From the NCBI RefSeq assembly GCF_025291715.1, contig NZ_JAMBIZ010000001.1:186001-250000 (forward strand): a stretch of DNA of 64,000 nt. Direction: 5' to 3'. This document shows, in pieces, positions 23,972 through 31,661 of the stretch. Position 1 is the first letter of the stretch; each line of letters opens with the position of its first letter. Below the pieces are notes generated by a model that worked only from the letters and a program-made list of their open reading frames with translations, had not been told where the DNA came from and made no database searches. The stretch comes from Metasolibacillus sp. GTDB taxonomy: Bacteria > Bacillota > Bacilli > Bacillales_A > Planococcaceae. A program made the translations under genes and the position numbers.

Positions 23972-25817
23972 CATGATTATAATGATAGCGTGTTAATGTC
24001 GATTGTCCTGTTTTGATAATTTGCTCACTTGTAATTAATTCTTTTAACAAAATATATATGCTACCTATAGTAATATTTGTTGCTTTTTGAAGCTCACTTC
24101 TTGTAGCAGAACCATTTTCTTTTAAGTATTCCAATACAGCTTCTTTGTATTCTCTATATTGCATATGAGCTGGAGCTGGGGCTTTGCTATCCAACAAAGC
24201 TTTATAAGCAAATGTATGAGTAATGCCGTTCTTGAAAGTAATCGAATGTATACGTTTATCAATTACAACAATACGTGAAATGATTTCCCTTACAAAATCA
24301 GCCATAACTTCTCTACCAACAGTATCCTCAAGTTCACGATAATTTATAAAACGAACTTGCTCCATTTCTTTGGTAATTAAAAAATGTTGAGCATTATCAA
24401 CGAAAACTTCACTTATATTTTCATTGTTTTTATTAAGTTCATACAATTTATCATCTATTTTTTCAAGAAAATTTATTATTTCGCGCTTTTGAAGTACATA
24501 TTCTGTTTCACTCATGTCATTTTCGTCAAATAGATATAGATTTTTTAAGCGTTTTAATGATGTTTCATATTTTTTCCTTTCTCTGGTTAAACGTTCTACT
24601 TCTAAATTAGTTACAACCTTATCAGATTGCTTAGTCACAGTATACTCGTAATCATTTCTTCCGCGAGTAAGTATTCTGTATGTGTCTTTTAGCGCTGTGG
24701 TATCTATACCAACTACATCAAGAAACGGATTCCCGCGTAATAAAGCTCTTTCTATGTCTCTTATACTATGATTAGCAGTTATGCGGTGCTGCAACCGTAT
24801 TAAATTAGATACATAGTTAAAAATAAAAGGAGCAACAACCATATCGCTAACATAGTTATCACAACTTTTTGCTACATTTAAGTTCATACAAATATAGCGT
24901 GAAGGGCGATAACCATTTTTTCGAGGTCCATCTAAGCCAGACGATAATAACATATTACACTTCCCACAATAAATCATTTTAGAAAATATATGAGTATGAA
25001 TATTTGCGCGTTTTACATCTGTTAGTCCTCGGTAATTATCATCTAAAAGCTTATTTACACGAAGAAATTGTTCTTTATCTATGATTGCTGGATGGTTATT
25101 TTCAATTTTTATATCTTTATATTTATAAGTACCTATATAGAATTCATTTCGTAAAACATCACGAACAGTTTTCGCTTGCCATTCGCCACCAAATTGGGTG
25201 CTGATATTTTCTTCTCTTAGCTTTTGGGAAACTATTCTTGTAGATTTGACAGATTCATAAAGGTTGAAAATATCTTTTACAATAGCAACAGTATTGACAT
25301 CTACAACAGGAAATGAATTATCCGAATTTTTCGCATAACCTATTGGGACAGCACCACCATTCCAGATTCCCTGCTGTGCACGATCTAACATGACCGCAGT
25401 TACACGTTCTGAAGATAGTTGACGTTCCAATTCTGCAAACACCAGAATAATTTTCAACACTGCTTCACCTATAGGTGTAGATGTATCGAATTGTTCATTT
25501 TTGGATACAAAAGTAACGCCATAATCTTTCAATTCCTCATACATAACAGTGAAGTCTTTTAAATTTCTCGAAATACGATCAATCTTCCAAACAATTAGAT
25601 GCGTAAATTCACCTTCTTTAATACGCTGCATCATTTCTTGATATTTAGGGCGTTTAGTATTTTTAGCAGAGTAACCAGCATCTTCAAATACAACTGTTTC
25701 TTCAATATTTAGTGCATATTTAGCGTAATTTTCTAAATCTTTGCGTTGTAATGGCAACGAATCTTTATCAACTTGATGAGACGTACTTACCCGTATGTAT
25801 AATGCTGCTTTTTTCAT
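23958..25817 (-). CDS. Large serine recombinase (site-specific integrase)
   Basis: Integrates and excises the element by serine recombination between att sites. It has 619 residues. The N-terminal resolvase domain has the nucleophile Ser11 in YIRVSTSHQ, Arg-rich active-site segments (DAGYSAKNTKRPKY, VWKIDRISRNLKDF) and ELERQLSSERV. Then follow the recombinase domain (VVDVNTVAIVKDIFNLY and TVRDVLRNEFYIG), a zinc ribbon with Cys pairs (YCGKC and later ICMN/SCDNY), a long coiled coil (about 400-470) and a C-terminal winged-helix-like segment (TRSELQKATNITIGSIYILLKEL), which is unusual and may add DNA binding. AGGAGG precedes the ATG. The last codon lies in the host gene's terminator. Confidence 0.95.
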   Translation of the reverse strand: MKKAALYIRVSTSHQVDKDSLPLQRKDLENYAKYALNIEETVVFEDAGYSAKNTKRPKYQEMMQRIKEGEFTHLIVWKIDRISRNLKDFTVMYEELKDYGVTFVSKNEQFDTSTPIGEAVLKIILVFAELERQLSSERVTAVMLDRAQQGIWNGGAVPIGYAKNSDNSFPVVDVNTVAIVKDIFNLYESVKSTRIVSQKLREENISTQFGGEWQAKTVRDVLRNEFYIGTYKYKDIKIENNHPAIIDKEQFLRVNKLLDDNYRGLTDVKRANIHTHIFSKMIYCGKCNMLLSSGLDGPRKNGYRPSRYICMNLNVAKSCDNYVSDMVVAPFIFNYVSNLIRLQHRITANHSIRDIERALLRGNPFLDVVGIDTTALKDTYRILTRGRNDYEYTVTKQSDKVVTNLEVERLTRERKKYETSLKRLKNLYLFDENDMSETEYVLQKREIINFLEKIDDKLYELNKNNENISEVFVDNAQHFLITKEMEQVRFINYRELEDTVGREVMADFVREIISRIVVIDKRIHSITFKNGITHTFAYKALLDSKAPAPAHMQYREYKEAVLEYLKENGSATRSELQKATNITIGSIYILLKELITSEQIIKTGQSTLTRYHYNHEKTT

Positions 25818-26316
25818 AAATTATTCCTCCTATAATTTTTATGACTTATTAAAAATAAAATAAATATGAGTATCCTTGTTTTAGTCTATATTTAATGGAG
25901 TGATTTTTGTCATTTAGCAAAATTATTAATGAAATAAAGAATTTTTAAGAAAAATCATTTATTGTATTTACCTAGTTTAGAAAAATATTTATTTAAAAGA
26001 AAATTATTCTACTACAATTGAATCAATTTCATAATTCGATTTATTTTAAATAAATGCGAATATTTGATTTTATAATAGACAATTTCACCTTTATAATCCG
26101 AATATTTTTTGTTATTTAGTCGATTACAATCTTAATTATTCGTGTTTTTCGAGTAAAAAGGCATTTATGAAATTGACTCAATTATATTAAATTTAGATAT
26201 AAAATTGGCATAAGGAAAAATTGTATGGGCTTGGTAAAATATGAAGACCATAGATACAATTTCATAATTGAAACAGAACTTACGTTCTGTTAATATATAC
26301 CCAAGAGGTGATAATA
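25818..26316. promoter_or_regulatory. AT-rich non-coding control region with repeated dyads
   Basis: No gene is credible here. AATTGA-A-TCAATT (26016-26028) and AATTGA-C-TCAATT (26171-26183) are the same 13-bp dyad. With flanking bases they form an inverted pair (AATTGARTCAATTTCATAA and complement). A third variant, CAATT-TCAT-AATTG, is at 26258-26270. The region separates the divergent integrase and the next gene. Promoters and operator sites for both, or accessory sites for the integrase, are expected. Confidence 0.55.
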
Positions 26317-26496
26317 GTGAAAATCGAACTAAAAGACGCACTAGAAAAACTATTGGTAGAATACAATAGTAATTACACTGAAAATCATCTGAGAATTGTC
26401 GAAATGGTGTTACAGATTGAAAACATTGCTGCATTGAATTTTTTGTATTGTTTATCTAAGGATTTTCTACATGAGGAAAAGAGGCAACCTAATTAA
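26317..26496 (+). CDS. Small acidic helical protein (59 aa)
   Basis: The start is GTG at 26317 with AGAGGTG at normal spacing. The product (KIELKDALEKLLVEYNSNYT and so on) is predicted all-helical, with one Cys, and has no membrane segment or DNA-binding motif that I can see. It is transcribed away from the integrase and has its own terminator over the stop codon. Position next to the integrase suggests a possible accessory or excision-related role, but that is only a guess. Confidence 0.55.
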   Translation: MKIELKDALEKLLVEYNSNYTENHLRIVEMVLQIENIAALNFLYCLSKDFLHEEKRQPN

Positions 26497-26515
26497 ATTA
26501 GGTTGCTTCTTTTTA
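26482..26515 (+). terminator. Terminator after the small acidic gene
   Basis: GGCAACCTAAT pairs with ATTAGGTTGC, followed by TTCTTTTT. Confidence 0.85.
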
Positions 26516-26539
26516 ATTTTAAGTTTTTATAAAACTGAG

Positions 26540-26914
26540 CTATATTTTGTCCTCTTCATCTTCAATTAGAGAACTTAAAAATTGAGCAAATGCCTTCTTT
26601 TGATTTTTAGTTAGTTTACTAGCATTAATCATTATATCTTTGATGAGATCATCTCCTTGCAAAGTAGCGTCAACTAGGATTTTACTAAGAATTTTATCCT
26701 TAATGTTTGCTACAAACATTTCCCCATTACCTGTACGTAACCATTCTTCTGAAGCATTAAATTTTCGACAAATATCATCTACAAGTCTGTTAGTGAATAT
26801 TTTTGTTCCCTTCTCTAACGCTGAGATGTGTGCTTGCGACAAATTTAATTTGTTTGCCATATCAGTTTGATTTAGTCCGACCTGTAATCTTAGTTGTTTA
26901 AAACGTTCATTCAA
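26540..26914 (-). CDS. XRE-family repressor (cI/ImmR-like)
   Basis: This is a 124-residue DNA-binding regulator. The N-terminal helix-turn-helix is clear: RFKQLRLQVGLNQTDMANKLNLSQAHISALEKG, followed by VDDICRKFNASEEWLRTG, the usual end of this domain. The C-terminal 60 residues are helical and acidic and probably dimerise. There is no peptidase or Ser-Lys autocleavage motif. TTG at 26914 is the likely start, because AAGGGGGG is then 7 bases away. It is divergent from the 27072 gene, with a strong promoter in between, the standard layout of a lysogeny switch. Confidence 0.88.
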   Translation of the reverse strand: MNERFKQLRLQVGLNQTDMANKLNLSQAHISALEKGTKIFTNRLVDDICRKFNASEEWLRTGNGEMFVANIKDKILSKILVDATLQGDDLIKDIMINASKLTKNQKKAFAQFLSSLIEDEEDKI

Positions 26915-26987
26915 GGTATACCCCCCCTTCATTTAATAATAGTACACCACGAAATATTTCTAAGCAATAAATTTTAACATGTAAATA

Positions 26988-27016
26988 TTGACTTTGTATT
27001 CTGTTTAAATTATATT
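26988..27016 (+). promoter_or_regulatory. Sigma-A-type promoter driving the 27072 gene
   Basis: TTGACT at 26988-26993, a 17-base spacer, and TATATT at 27011-27016. It is located between the repressor and the first rightward gene. The palindrome GAAATATTTC at 26951-26960 lies just upstream and could be an operator. Confidence 0.7.
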
Positions 27017-27071
27017 TTAAATATATATTATTATATCTAAGAAATAATATTGATAGAAAGGAGTGTTTAAA

Positions 27072-27257
27072 ATGGCATATACAGAAGAAATCTCATTTGA
27101 GGAAATGTTAGAAATTTTAGAAATGGTAAAAAAATTGGACACCCCCAAAAAATGGGTTGCTAAAGGGTTTTTGATGGGGATGCAGGCAGATCAATCTTTA
27201 ACAGTCAAGAGGGAATCAAAAGAGAGTGCAAAACAAGCGGATGAATGCGACTCATAA
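27072..27257 (+). CDS. Small protein next to the repressor (61 aa)
   Basis: The ATG at 27072 has AAAGGAG at 8 bases. The product is an acidic N-terminal helix (EEISFEEMLEILEMVKKLD), a basic centre (TPKKWVAKGFLMGMQAD), and a polar tail. No helix-turn-helix is seen, so a Cro-like role is not supported. Its place just across from the repressor suggests that it is the first product of the repressor-controlled transcript. A weak hairpin (GGGGTA/TACCCTT) follows. Confidence 0.6.
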   Translation: MAYTEEISFEEMLEILEMVKKLDTPKKWVAKGFLMGMQADQSLTVKRESKESAKQADECDS

Positions 27258-27303
27258 TAAGCAAAAAGGGGTACGCCATTTTTTGGATATACCCTTGTTG
27301 AAT

Positions 27304-27939
27304 TTAACTATTCTTTAATAGATATCTTAAATAGTTTGTAGCTTTTTCGCTGATTGAACCTTCTTCATGACAATAAAACGAAAAATCATAGTATAGAGGA
27401 GAAATGTTAAAGGCTACATAGTTCTTTTTGAGACCATCTATTATTCTGTTTGGATAAAGCACAGTGTATTCATTGATGTAATCACACTCTAACATCCGTT
27501 CACCACAGTTATTACAATAGTTGTTAAATTCGACATTCGTAAGTTCATCTGGTTGAAAACAATTTGTCAAGGAACACATCCAATTGGTCATTTCTATATT
27601 GGATTCTATGATACTTCCAAAAAGCGTTAAATTCTTATGTCGAGTATATCGATGATTCCCTAGATGTTCTTTGTAGTCACTACTAGCAAAGACACCAACA
27701 AGATTTTGATGTTCGCAAGAATGGCAGTAAACATAACCTAAAATGAAATACGATTCTCTAGGATTGAAGATGTATCTTTTAAAGTCGCTATCAAGAAATT
27801 TTTGAAAGGGTGCTAAATTGCAAATGTAATCAGGAATATACCAAGTTTTTGCATTAGGGTTCCATCTTGCACCATGCGATTTAATAAATTCTCGTGTTTC
27901 TTGTGACTCATAAACTGGAACGTTAAGTTTGATTGGCAA
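27304..27939 (-). CDS. DUF5710-domain protein with Cys pairs
   Basis: TTG at 27939 is preferred: AGGAGG lies 10 bases upstream and the DUF5710 domain then begins at residue 2 (PIKLNVPVYESQETREFIKSHGARWNPNAKTWYIPD). This domain occurs in mobile-element primase-like and DNA-processing proteins. The remaining 150 residues hold CHSCEHQ and CNNCGERMLEC, which look like two zinc-knuckle pairs. It has 211 residues. Its function is unknown; an ssDNA-linked role is possible because of the domain's usual company. It is transcribed leftward, tail to tail with the 27072 gene. Confidence 0.65.
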   Translation of the reverse strand: MPIKLNVPVYESQETREFIKSHGARWNPNAKTWYIPDYICNLAPFQKFLDSDFKRYIFNPRESYFILGYVYCHSCEHQNLVGVFASSDYKEHLGNHRYTRHKNLTLFGSIIESNIEMTNWMCSLTNCFQPDELTNVEFNNYCNNCGERMLECDYINEYTVLYPNRIIDGLKKNYVAFNISPLYYDFSFYCHEEGSISEKATNYLRYLLKNS

Positions 27940-28014
27940 TTCGAGAGAACCTCCTATCTGAGTATTTATTTGTATAAACAATAGGGTTATAACAAGTTTT
28001 CTGTACCATGTGAT

Positions 28015-28233
28015 TTAATGCCTAGTAGGATCGTTGGAACGCCCAACAAGGTAGTCTAGTGAAACGTTAAAGTAGTCAGCTAATATTACAGCTTTTTCTA
28101 AAGGTGGGGTTGTTTCACCTTTGATATACCTTTGAACAACCCTTATTTGAACATTTAACAGGTCAGCTATAACCTGATTTGAAATGCCTTTATGCTCTCT
28201 TAATTGTAAAAGGCGTTTTGCAAAGTTATCCAA
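28015..28233 (-). CDS. XRE-family HTH regulator (72 aa)
   Basis: TTG at 28233 with AAAGGAG at 8 bases gives a 72-residue protein that is almost only a helix-turn-helix domain: FAKRLLQLREHKGISNQVIADLLNVQIRVVQRYIKGETTPPLEKAVILADYFNVSLDYLVGR. It is divergent from another HTH gene at 28335, with two perfect palindromic operators between them. This suggests a second regulatory switch, with one or both proteins binding those palindromes. Confidence 0.85.
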   Translation of the reverse strand: MDNFAKRLLQLREHKGISNQVIADLLNVQIRVVQRYIKGETTPPLEKAVILADYFNVSLDYLVGRSNDPTRH

Positions 28234-28264
28234 AAAGAAAACTCCTTTAAAAAACATTTGACTA

Positions 28265-28281
28265 ACGTCATTAAATGACGT
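28265..28281. promoter_or_regulatory. Palindromic operator 1
   Basis: ACGTCATTAAATGACGT is a perfect 17-bp palindrome about the central base, upstream of the leftward HTH gene. Confidence 0.8.
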
Positions 28282-28296
28282 TAAAATAAACACAAG

Positions 28297-28313
28297 GCGT
28301 CATTAAATGACGT
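28297..28313. promoter_or_regulatory. Palindromic operator 2
   Basis: The 15-bp core CGTCATTAAATGACG repeats operator 1 exactly. The centres are 32 bp apart, about three helical turns, so both sites face the same side of the helix. Confidence 0.8.
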
Positions 28314-28334
28314 TTTAAAAAGTAAGGGGTGGTG

Positions 28335-28583
28335 ATGTTGTTACTTAAAAAACTCCGAGTAAAACAAGGTCTTACTCAAAGTGATGTTGCTCAATTCATT
28401 GGTATTAGCACAAGGCAATATCAACGAGTAGAAGCTGGCAAAGCCTTTTTATCACAAAGTAATTTAAACAAACTGGAAGATATGTTCAGACTTCCGCAAC
28501 GTGTACTTTTGGCGAAGAACGTTGCGGAGATTCCTGAATACTATCATGTTTACATACTTGGTACAGAAAACTGTTACTTCTAG
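28335..28583 (+). CDS. XRE-family HTH regulator (82 aa)
   Basis: The 82-residue protein opens directly with a helix-turn-helix: LLKKLRVKQGLTQSDVAQFIGISTRQYQRVEAGKAFLSQSNLNKLEDMFRLP. A short C-terminal extension ends in TENCYF. ATG at 28335 is taken, with AAGGGG upstream; TTG at 28338 is a close alternative. It faces the 28015 regulator across the two palindromes and is the first gene of the rightward block of accessory genes, so it may be a Cro-like partner. Confidence 0.82.
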   Translation: MLLLKKLRVKQGLTQSDVAQFIGISTRQYQRVEAGKAFLSQSNLNKLEDMFRLPQRVLLAKNVAEIPEYYHVYILGTENCYF

Positions 28584-28690
28584 TATACAGAAAAAGTTGA
28601 TATTACGCATTGAGTAAAAGTTTAAATAGATGTTACCCGTTTAGTAAAACTCTAAGAAAAGAAACTAAATTTCAAAAGGGGATGGAGATA

Positions 28691-28876
28691 ATGGCAAAAG
28701 CAAAAAATTCAACCAATGAATTTAATGGTAGCCGTATTGAAAAATTATGGGCAGCTCTTAACAAGTATGGCATTTACACAGAAGATGAATTACAAAAAGC
28801 CATTCAAGAAATGCAACCTTTGAACATCAGTTGTATGGTTGCACCTATTAACAATAATAATAAAAAAGCAAATTAG
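28691..28876 (+). CDS. Small basic/acidic helical protein (61 aa)
   Basis: The ATG at 28691 has GGGGATGGAG upstream. The product contains SRIEKLWAALNKYGIYTEDELQKAIQEMQPLNI, a helix-turn-helix-like pair of helices, and ends in an Asn-rich tail. It is common in style to small phage or element proteins, but I do not recognise the family. The next gene follows by 13 bases, so they are co-transcribed. Confidence 0.6.
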   Translation: MAKAKNSTNEFNGSRIEKLWAALNKYGIYTEDELQKAIQEMQPLNISCMVAPINNNNKKAN

Positions 28877-28889
28877 GAGGATTAGTTAT

Positions 28890-29117
28890 ATGACACCATT
28901 ATTAGTCCAAGCTATCGGACACACAACAGGGAAAATTTACGTAGAAGGTACAAAAGCAGATTGTTTGAAGAAGCTACAGCAAAAATATCCATCATGTGGT
29001 TCATACAGTACATCCAATGGTAGGGATGGAATGACTCTCCCTGAGCCAATGAAATTTATTCGTGTTGGAGGTGAAGAGCCATGTCAACGTTTCTACAACG
29101 CATTATGGACAGTTTAG
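28890..29117 (+). CDS. Small conserved element protein (75 aa)
   Basis: TTAGGAGG at 7-8 bases supports the ATG at 28890. The product (TPLLVQAIGHTTGKIYVEGT, then KADCLKKLQQKYPSCGSY) looks like a small alpha-beta domain with two Cys. Similar small proteins sit in the early regions of Bacillales phages and elements; none has a known function that I can name. It overlaps the next gene by 37 bases in another frame. Confidence 0.6.
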   Translation: MTPLLVQAIGHTTGKIYVEGTKADCLKKLQQKYPSCGSYSTSNGRDGMTLPEPMKFIRVGGEEPCQRFYNALWTV

Positions 29118-29698
29118 AAGAGCAAGCTGATTGGAATGTGACAACAACGGTAAGTCGTATGGATTTAATACAGCTTGTAGATGCTTATCACAACATACTG
29201 GAGCAACAGGGGGAGAAATTTGTAGAAAAAAAGACTGATATAGAAATTGGTAATATGGCTCTTGTTCAAAATAGTCGAAAACATTGGTTTTGTGAAATTG
29301 AAGATATTTACACATCTGAAATTGGTGAACCCAATCTCTATAAATTAAAAGGATCAGGTTTGTATACAAAAGATCAATTGACTGTAAGTAAATATCATGA
29401 AACTTTTACTGATTTAGGTTTAGCGATTGCTGAGAATTTGGTAGAGCGTATCAATGCACATGGAGGTGAAGCTTGGATTTCAATAAGTTGGCATGATTAT
29501 GGTCAAAAGTGGTCATGGGAAACAATCCTATGTAAGAACAATTCATTAGGTATGACTGTTCAGTTACTCAGCCCACGTGATTTCAGGGAAATGAACGATG
29601 GCACATTTAATCGTCATACTAAGGTGCTCGAATTAGCAGGAGTATTGAATGAGGCAACTAGAGAGACGAAACCAAAGGATGCCGATTATGGGCGTTAG
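29081..29698 (+). CDS. Uncharacterised element protein (205 aa)
   Basis: The ATG at 29081 follows GGAGGTG and overlaps the end of the previous gene. The product has no membrane segment and no known motif. It has an N-terminal helical part (MDSLEEQADWNVTTTVSRMDLI), a beta-rich middle (ALVQNSRKHWFCEIEDIYT) and a Trp-rich segment (AWISISWHDYGQKWSWETIL). Function unknown. It ends just before a structured non-coding region. Confidence 0.6.
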   Translation: MSTFLQRIMDSLEEQADWNVTTTVSRMDLIQLVDAYHNILEQQGEKFVEKKTDIEIGNMALVQNSRKHWFCEIEDIYTSEIGEPNLYKLKGSGLYTKDQLTVSKYHETFTDLGLAIAENLVERINAHGGEAWISISWHDYGQKWSWETILCKNNSLGMTVQLLSPRDFREMNDGTFNRHTKVLELAGVLNEATRETKPKDADYGR

Positions 29699-29717
29699 AC
29701 AAAAAATTACATCACAT

Positions 29718-29813
29718 GAGCGAGGGAGACAACTCGCTCCCATCAAGTAGCTTACAACTCTACTAAACCCCCTTATCGACAATAAGTAGTGGAGTTGTTG
29801 GTTACTTGATGGG
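29718..29813. repeat. Nested hairpin structure in a 160-base gap
   Basis: GAGCGAG/CTCGCTC (29718-29739) is followed at once by a long stem. CCCATCAAGTA (from 29739) pairs with TACTTGATGGG (to 29813). Inside it ACAACTC pairs with GAGTTGT, and CTTAT with ATAAG. The arms share a C at 29739, so the two hairpins could form side by side or compete. No T run follows, so a simple terminator is unlikely; a replication or transfer origin element, or an ncRNA, are alternatives. Confidence 0.6.
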
Positions 29814-29859
29814 AAACCTATAAACAGAAAAATGAAAACAAAAGAAGGGATTGAATCTA

Positions 29860-30255
29860 ATGGATCAATTGAAAGAATTTGTTGCACTTTGTGAAGAAAA
29901 AGAAAGTTATAGTACATCAGGGTTTTTATTTTGTCAGTCGGATAATGAAAAGTTAATTGAACTAACTGCCCTTATTAAACAAAGAGCATTGGAGTTAAAT
30001 ATTTTATCTATTTATAAGATAGGTGAGAATTATGTAATTAGTTTATATGGGTTAGATGAAATACAAAAATACTGTTCAGAGGGGCAAGAGGTACAACACT
30101 CTCTTCCTGACATTAGTAAAGAAAATGACTCACTTCTTTATCACAAGTATGAGGTGCAGGTTGAAAATTTTAAATTAACTACAATGGTTTCAGAGTATAA
30201 ACCTGACATGGAAAAGCGAGTTAAAACGGTGAAAAAAAATATTGAAAGAGAGTAA
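29860..30255 (+). CDS. Uncharacterised element protein (131 aa)
   Basis: The ATG at 29860 has GAAGGGA upstream. The product is acidic and largely helical at the N-terminus (QLKEFVALCEEKES), with a middle strand pair (NILSIYKIGENYVISLYG) and a basic tail (KRVKTVKKNIERE). No motif is recognised. It lies right after the nested hairpin and is followed by the Rha-like gene at 18 bases, which suggests one transcript. Confidence 0.55.
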   Translation: MDQLKEFVALCEEKESYSTSGFLFCQSDNEKLIELTALIKQRALELNILSIYKIGENYVISLYGLDEIQKYCSEGQEVQHSLPDISKENDSLLYHKYEVQVENFKLTTMVSEYKPDMEKRVKTVKKNIERE

Positions 30256-30273
30256 AGGGAAGGAGGAGCTGAT

Positions 30274-30864
30274 ATGACACTCCAACAATTATTAAATCAA
30301 CAAGAAATTGTGTATGTAGAAAAAGGCGCAGCCTTTACAAATAGTCGTATCGTTAGTGAAGTTTTTCAAAAAGGGCATGACAAGGTTCTACGAGATATTC
30401 GAGGTCTAAAATGTTCGGAAGCATTTAAACTCGCCAATTTTGGAGAGTGCGATTACACCAATGCGCAAGGGCGAAAAATGCCTATGTATACACTTAGTTT
30501 TGATGGGTTTGTCATGTTAGCAATGGGTTACACAGGAGAGAAAGCCATGCAATTTAAAGAGCTATACATAGCAGCGTTTAATCGCACACATAAATTGTTG
30601 GCTGAACAAAATCAAACATTATTATCAAGTGAACAAAAACAAATAAGTAGGTTGGTGCAGTGTGTTATTAAACAAGCCTATCCACAACTTACAACTGCTG
30701 CTAGACAAAAATATTACACGGCTTTGTATAAAGCATTGCGTCAACAATTTGCTGTGATGTCTTACAAAGATATTCCACGTAGCAAATTGTTAGATGCTAT
30801 CTCATTTATAGAGAATTGGGGCTCACCAAAATTGGAGAGTGTACTTATTGATACTAATAAATAA
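30274..30864 (+). CDS. Rha-family regulatory protein with ORF6C-like tail
   Basis: The 196-residue protein has the Rha N-domain of phage regulators: NSRIVSEVFQKGHDKVLRDIRGLKCSEAFKLANFGECDYTNAQGRKMPMYTLSFDGFVMLAMGYTGEKAMQFKELYIAAFN. The last 60 residues (TAARQKYYTALYKALRQQFAVMSYKDIPRSKLLDAISFIENWG) are an ORF6C-type domain. Rha-like proteins interfere with phage growth when the host lacks a matching factor, but the molecular role is unclear. AAGGAGGAG precedes the ATG. The tail is repeated as a separate gene just downstream. Confidence 0.82.
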   Translation: MTLQQLLNQQEIVYVEKGAAFTNSRIVSEVFQKGHDKVLRDIRGLKCSEAFKLANFGECDYTNAQGRKMPMYTLSFDGFVMLAMGYTGEKAMQFKELYIAAFNRTHKLLAEQNQTLLSSEQKQISRLVQCVIKQAYPQLTTAARQKYYTALYKALRQQFAVMSYKDIPRSKLLDAISFIENWGSPKLESVLIDTNK

Positions 30865-30891
30865 TTAAATACTAAAAAAGGAGATGGTGTT

Positions 30892-31131
30892 ATGGAAAAA
30901 CAGTTACAAATGATTCCTTCACAGCCGTTGCAGCAAGGAGAACAAATACGTATACGTAAAGCTGTTTCAGAACGAGTATACACTTTAACAAAAATACCAG
31001 ACGCACGGCAAGTATTGTTCAAATCTCTTTTTAGAGCATTAAAAGAGCGATATGGTGTCGATTCGTATAAAGATATTCCACGTTACCAAATGCAAAACGC
31101 ATTACATTTTATAGCAAAATGGAGAGGTTAA
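30892..31131 (+). CDS. Stand-alone ORF6C-like domain protein (79 aa)
   Basis: The C-terminal half (DARQVLFKSLFRALKERYGVDSYKDIPRYQMQNALHFIAKW) matches the tail of the Rha-like protein upstream, sharing SYKDIPR and the spacing around it. The Rha N-domain is absent. This looks like a partial duplication, or a domain that evolved as a separate gene. AAAGGAGATGG precedes the ATG; 27 bases separate the two genes. Confidence 0.68.
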   Translation: MEKQLQMIPSQPLQQGEQIRIRKAVSERVYTLTKIPDARQVLFKSLFRALKERYGVDSYKDIPRYQMQNALHFIAKWRG

Positions 31132-31154
31132 GTTAGATAGTGAGGTGATTCTAA

Positions 31155-31661
31155 TTGTCAAGAATAATTGAGGAACAAAAAATTTTAAGTATTGTTGGCA
31201 AGACAGCAATGGAAGACGATAAAGGACGAATTATTAACTGGGTTTTAGAACATTGTATTTCAAAATACTTTGAAATGTCTTTACGTGCACATTCTAAATC
31301 TTTACCTAGCTTAACCAGTCGTATTTCTGACATACCTAGTAGTCGGAGTAATGAATTTTTTAGTAAAACCGAGGCAGCAGCCATTGAAAGAGTATCAGCT
31401 GGTGAATGGCTGCGCATTTTTCATGTCAATTTGGACGGATTACCAGCTGCACATAAGCAAATTATTGAACAAAAATATTTACAACGTGCTCCAGATGGAC
31501 GCTATAGATCGGATTTAATTGTTTATCAGGAATTAAATGTGGGACGTACAACATACTACCGAATGAAAAAAGAGGCGCTTTATTGGCTGGGTGTAACTTT
31601 AATAGAAGAAAAAATTTTTGAAAATACTGAAACAGTTCTGGAAGGAGATTGGGAATGCTAA
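31155..31661 (+). CDS. ArpU-like transcriptional regulator
   Basis: The 168-residue protein starts at TTG 31155, with GAGGTGA upstream. The C-terminal half has the features of ArpU/sigma region 4-like phage late regulators: GLPAAHKQIIEQKYLQRAP, DLIVYQELNVGRTTYYRMKKEALYWLG, which form a helix-turn-helix reading. The N-terminal half is unassigned. Such proteins regulate late or structural gene transcription in phages; here it could control the downstream accessory or transfer genes. Its stop overlaps the start of the next gene. Confidence 0.6.
   Translation: MSRIIEEQKILSIVGKTAMEDDKGRIINWVLEHCISKYFEMSLRAHSKSLPSLTSRISDIPSSRSNEFFSKTEAAAIERVSAGEWLRIFHVNLDGLPAAHKQIIEQKYLQRAPDGRYRSDLIVYQELNVGRTTYYRMKKEALYWLGVTLIEEKIFENTETVLEGDWEC

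Noticed and set aside
26165-26434. 89-codon minus-strand frame beside the integrase region
   Set aside because: It lies antisense to the better supported 26317 gene and its dyads, without a ribosome binding site.
28610-28690. Extended N-terminus for the 28691 gene
   Set aside because: The upstream in-frame codons lack a ribosome binding site, while GGGGATGGAG directly precedes ATG 28691.
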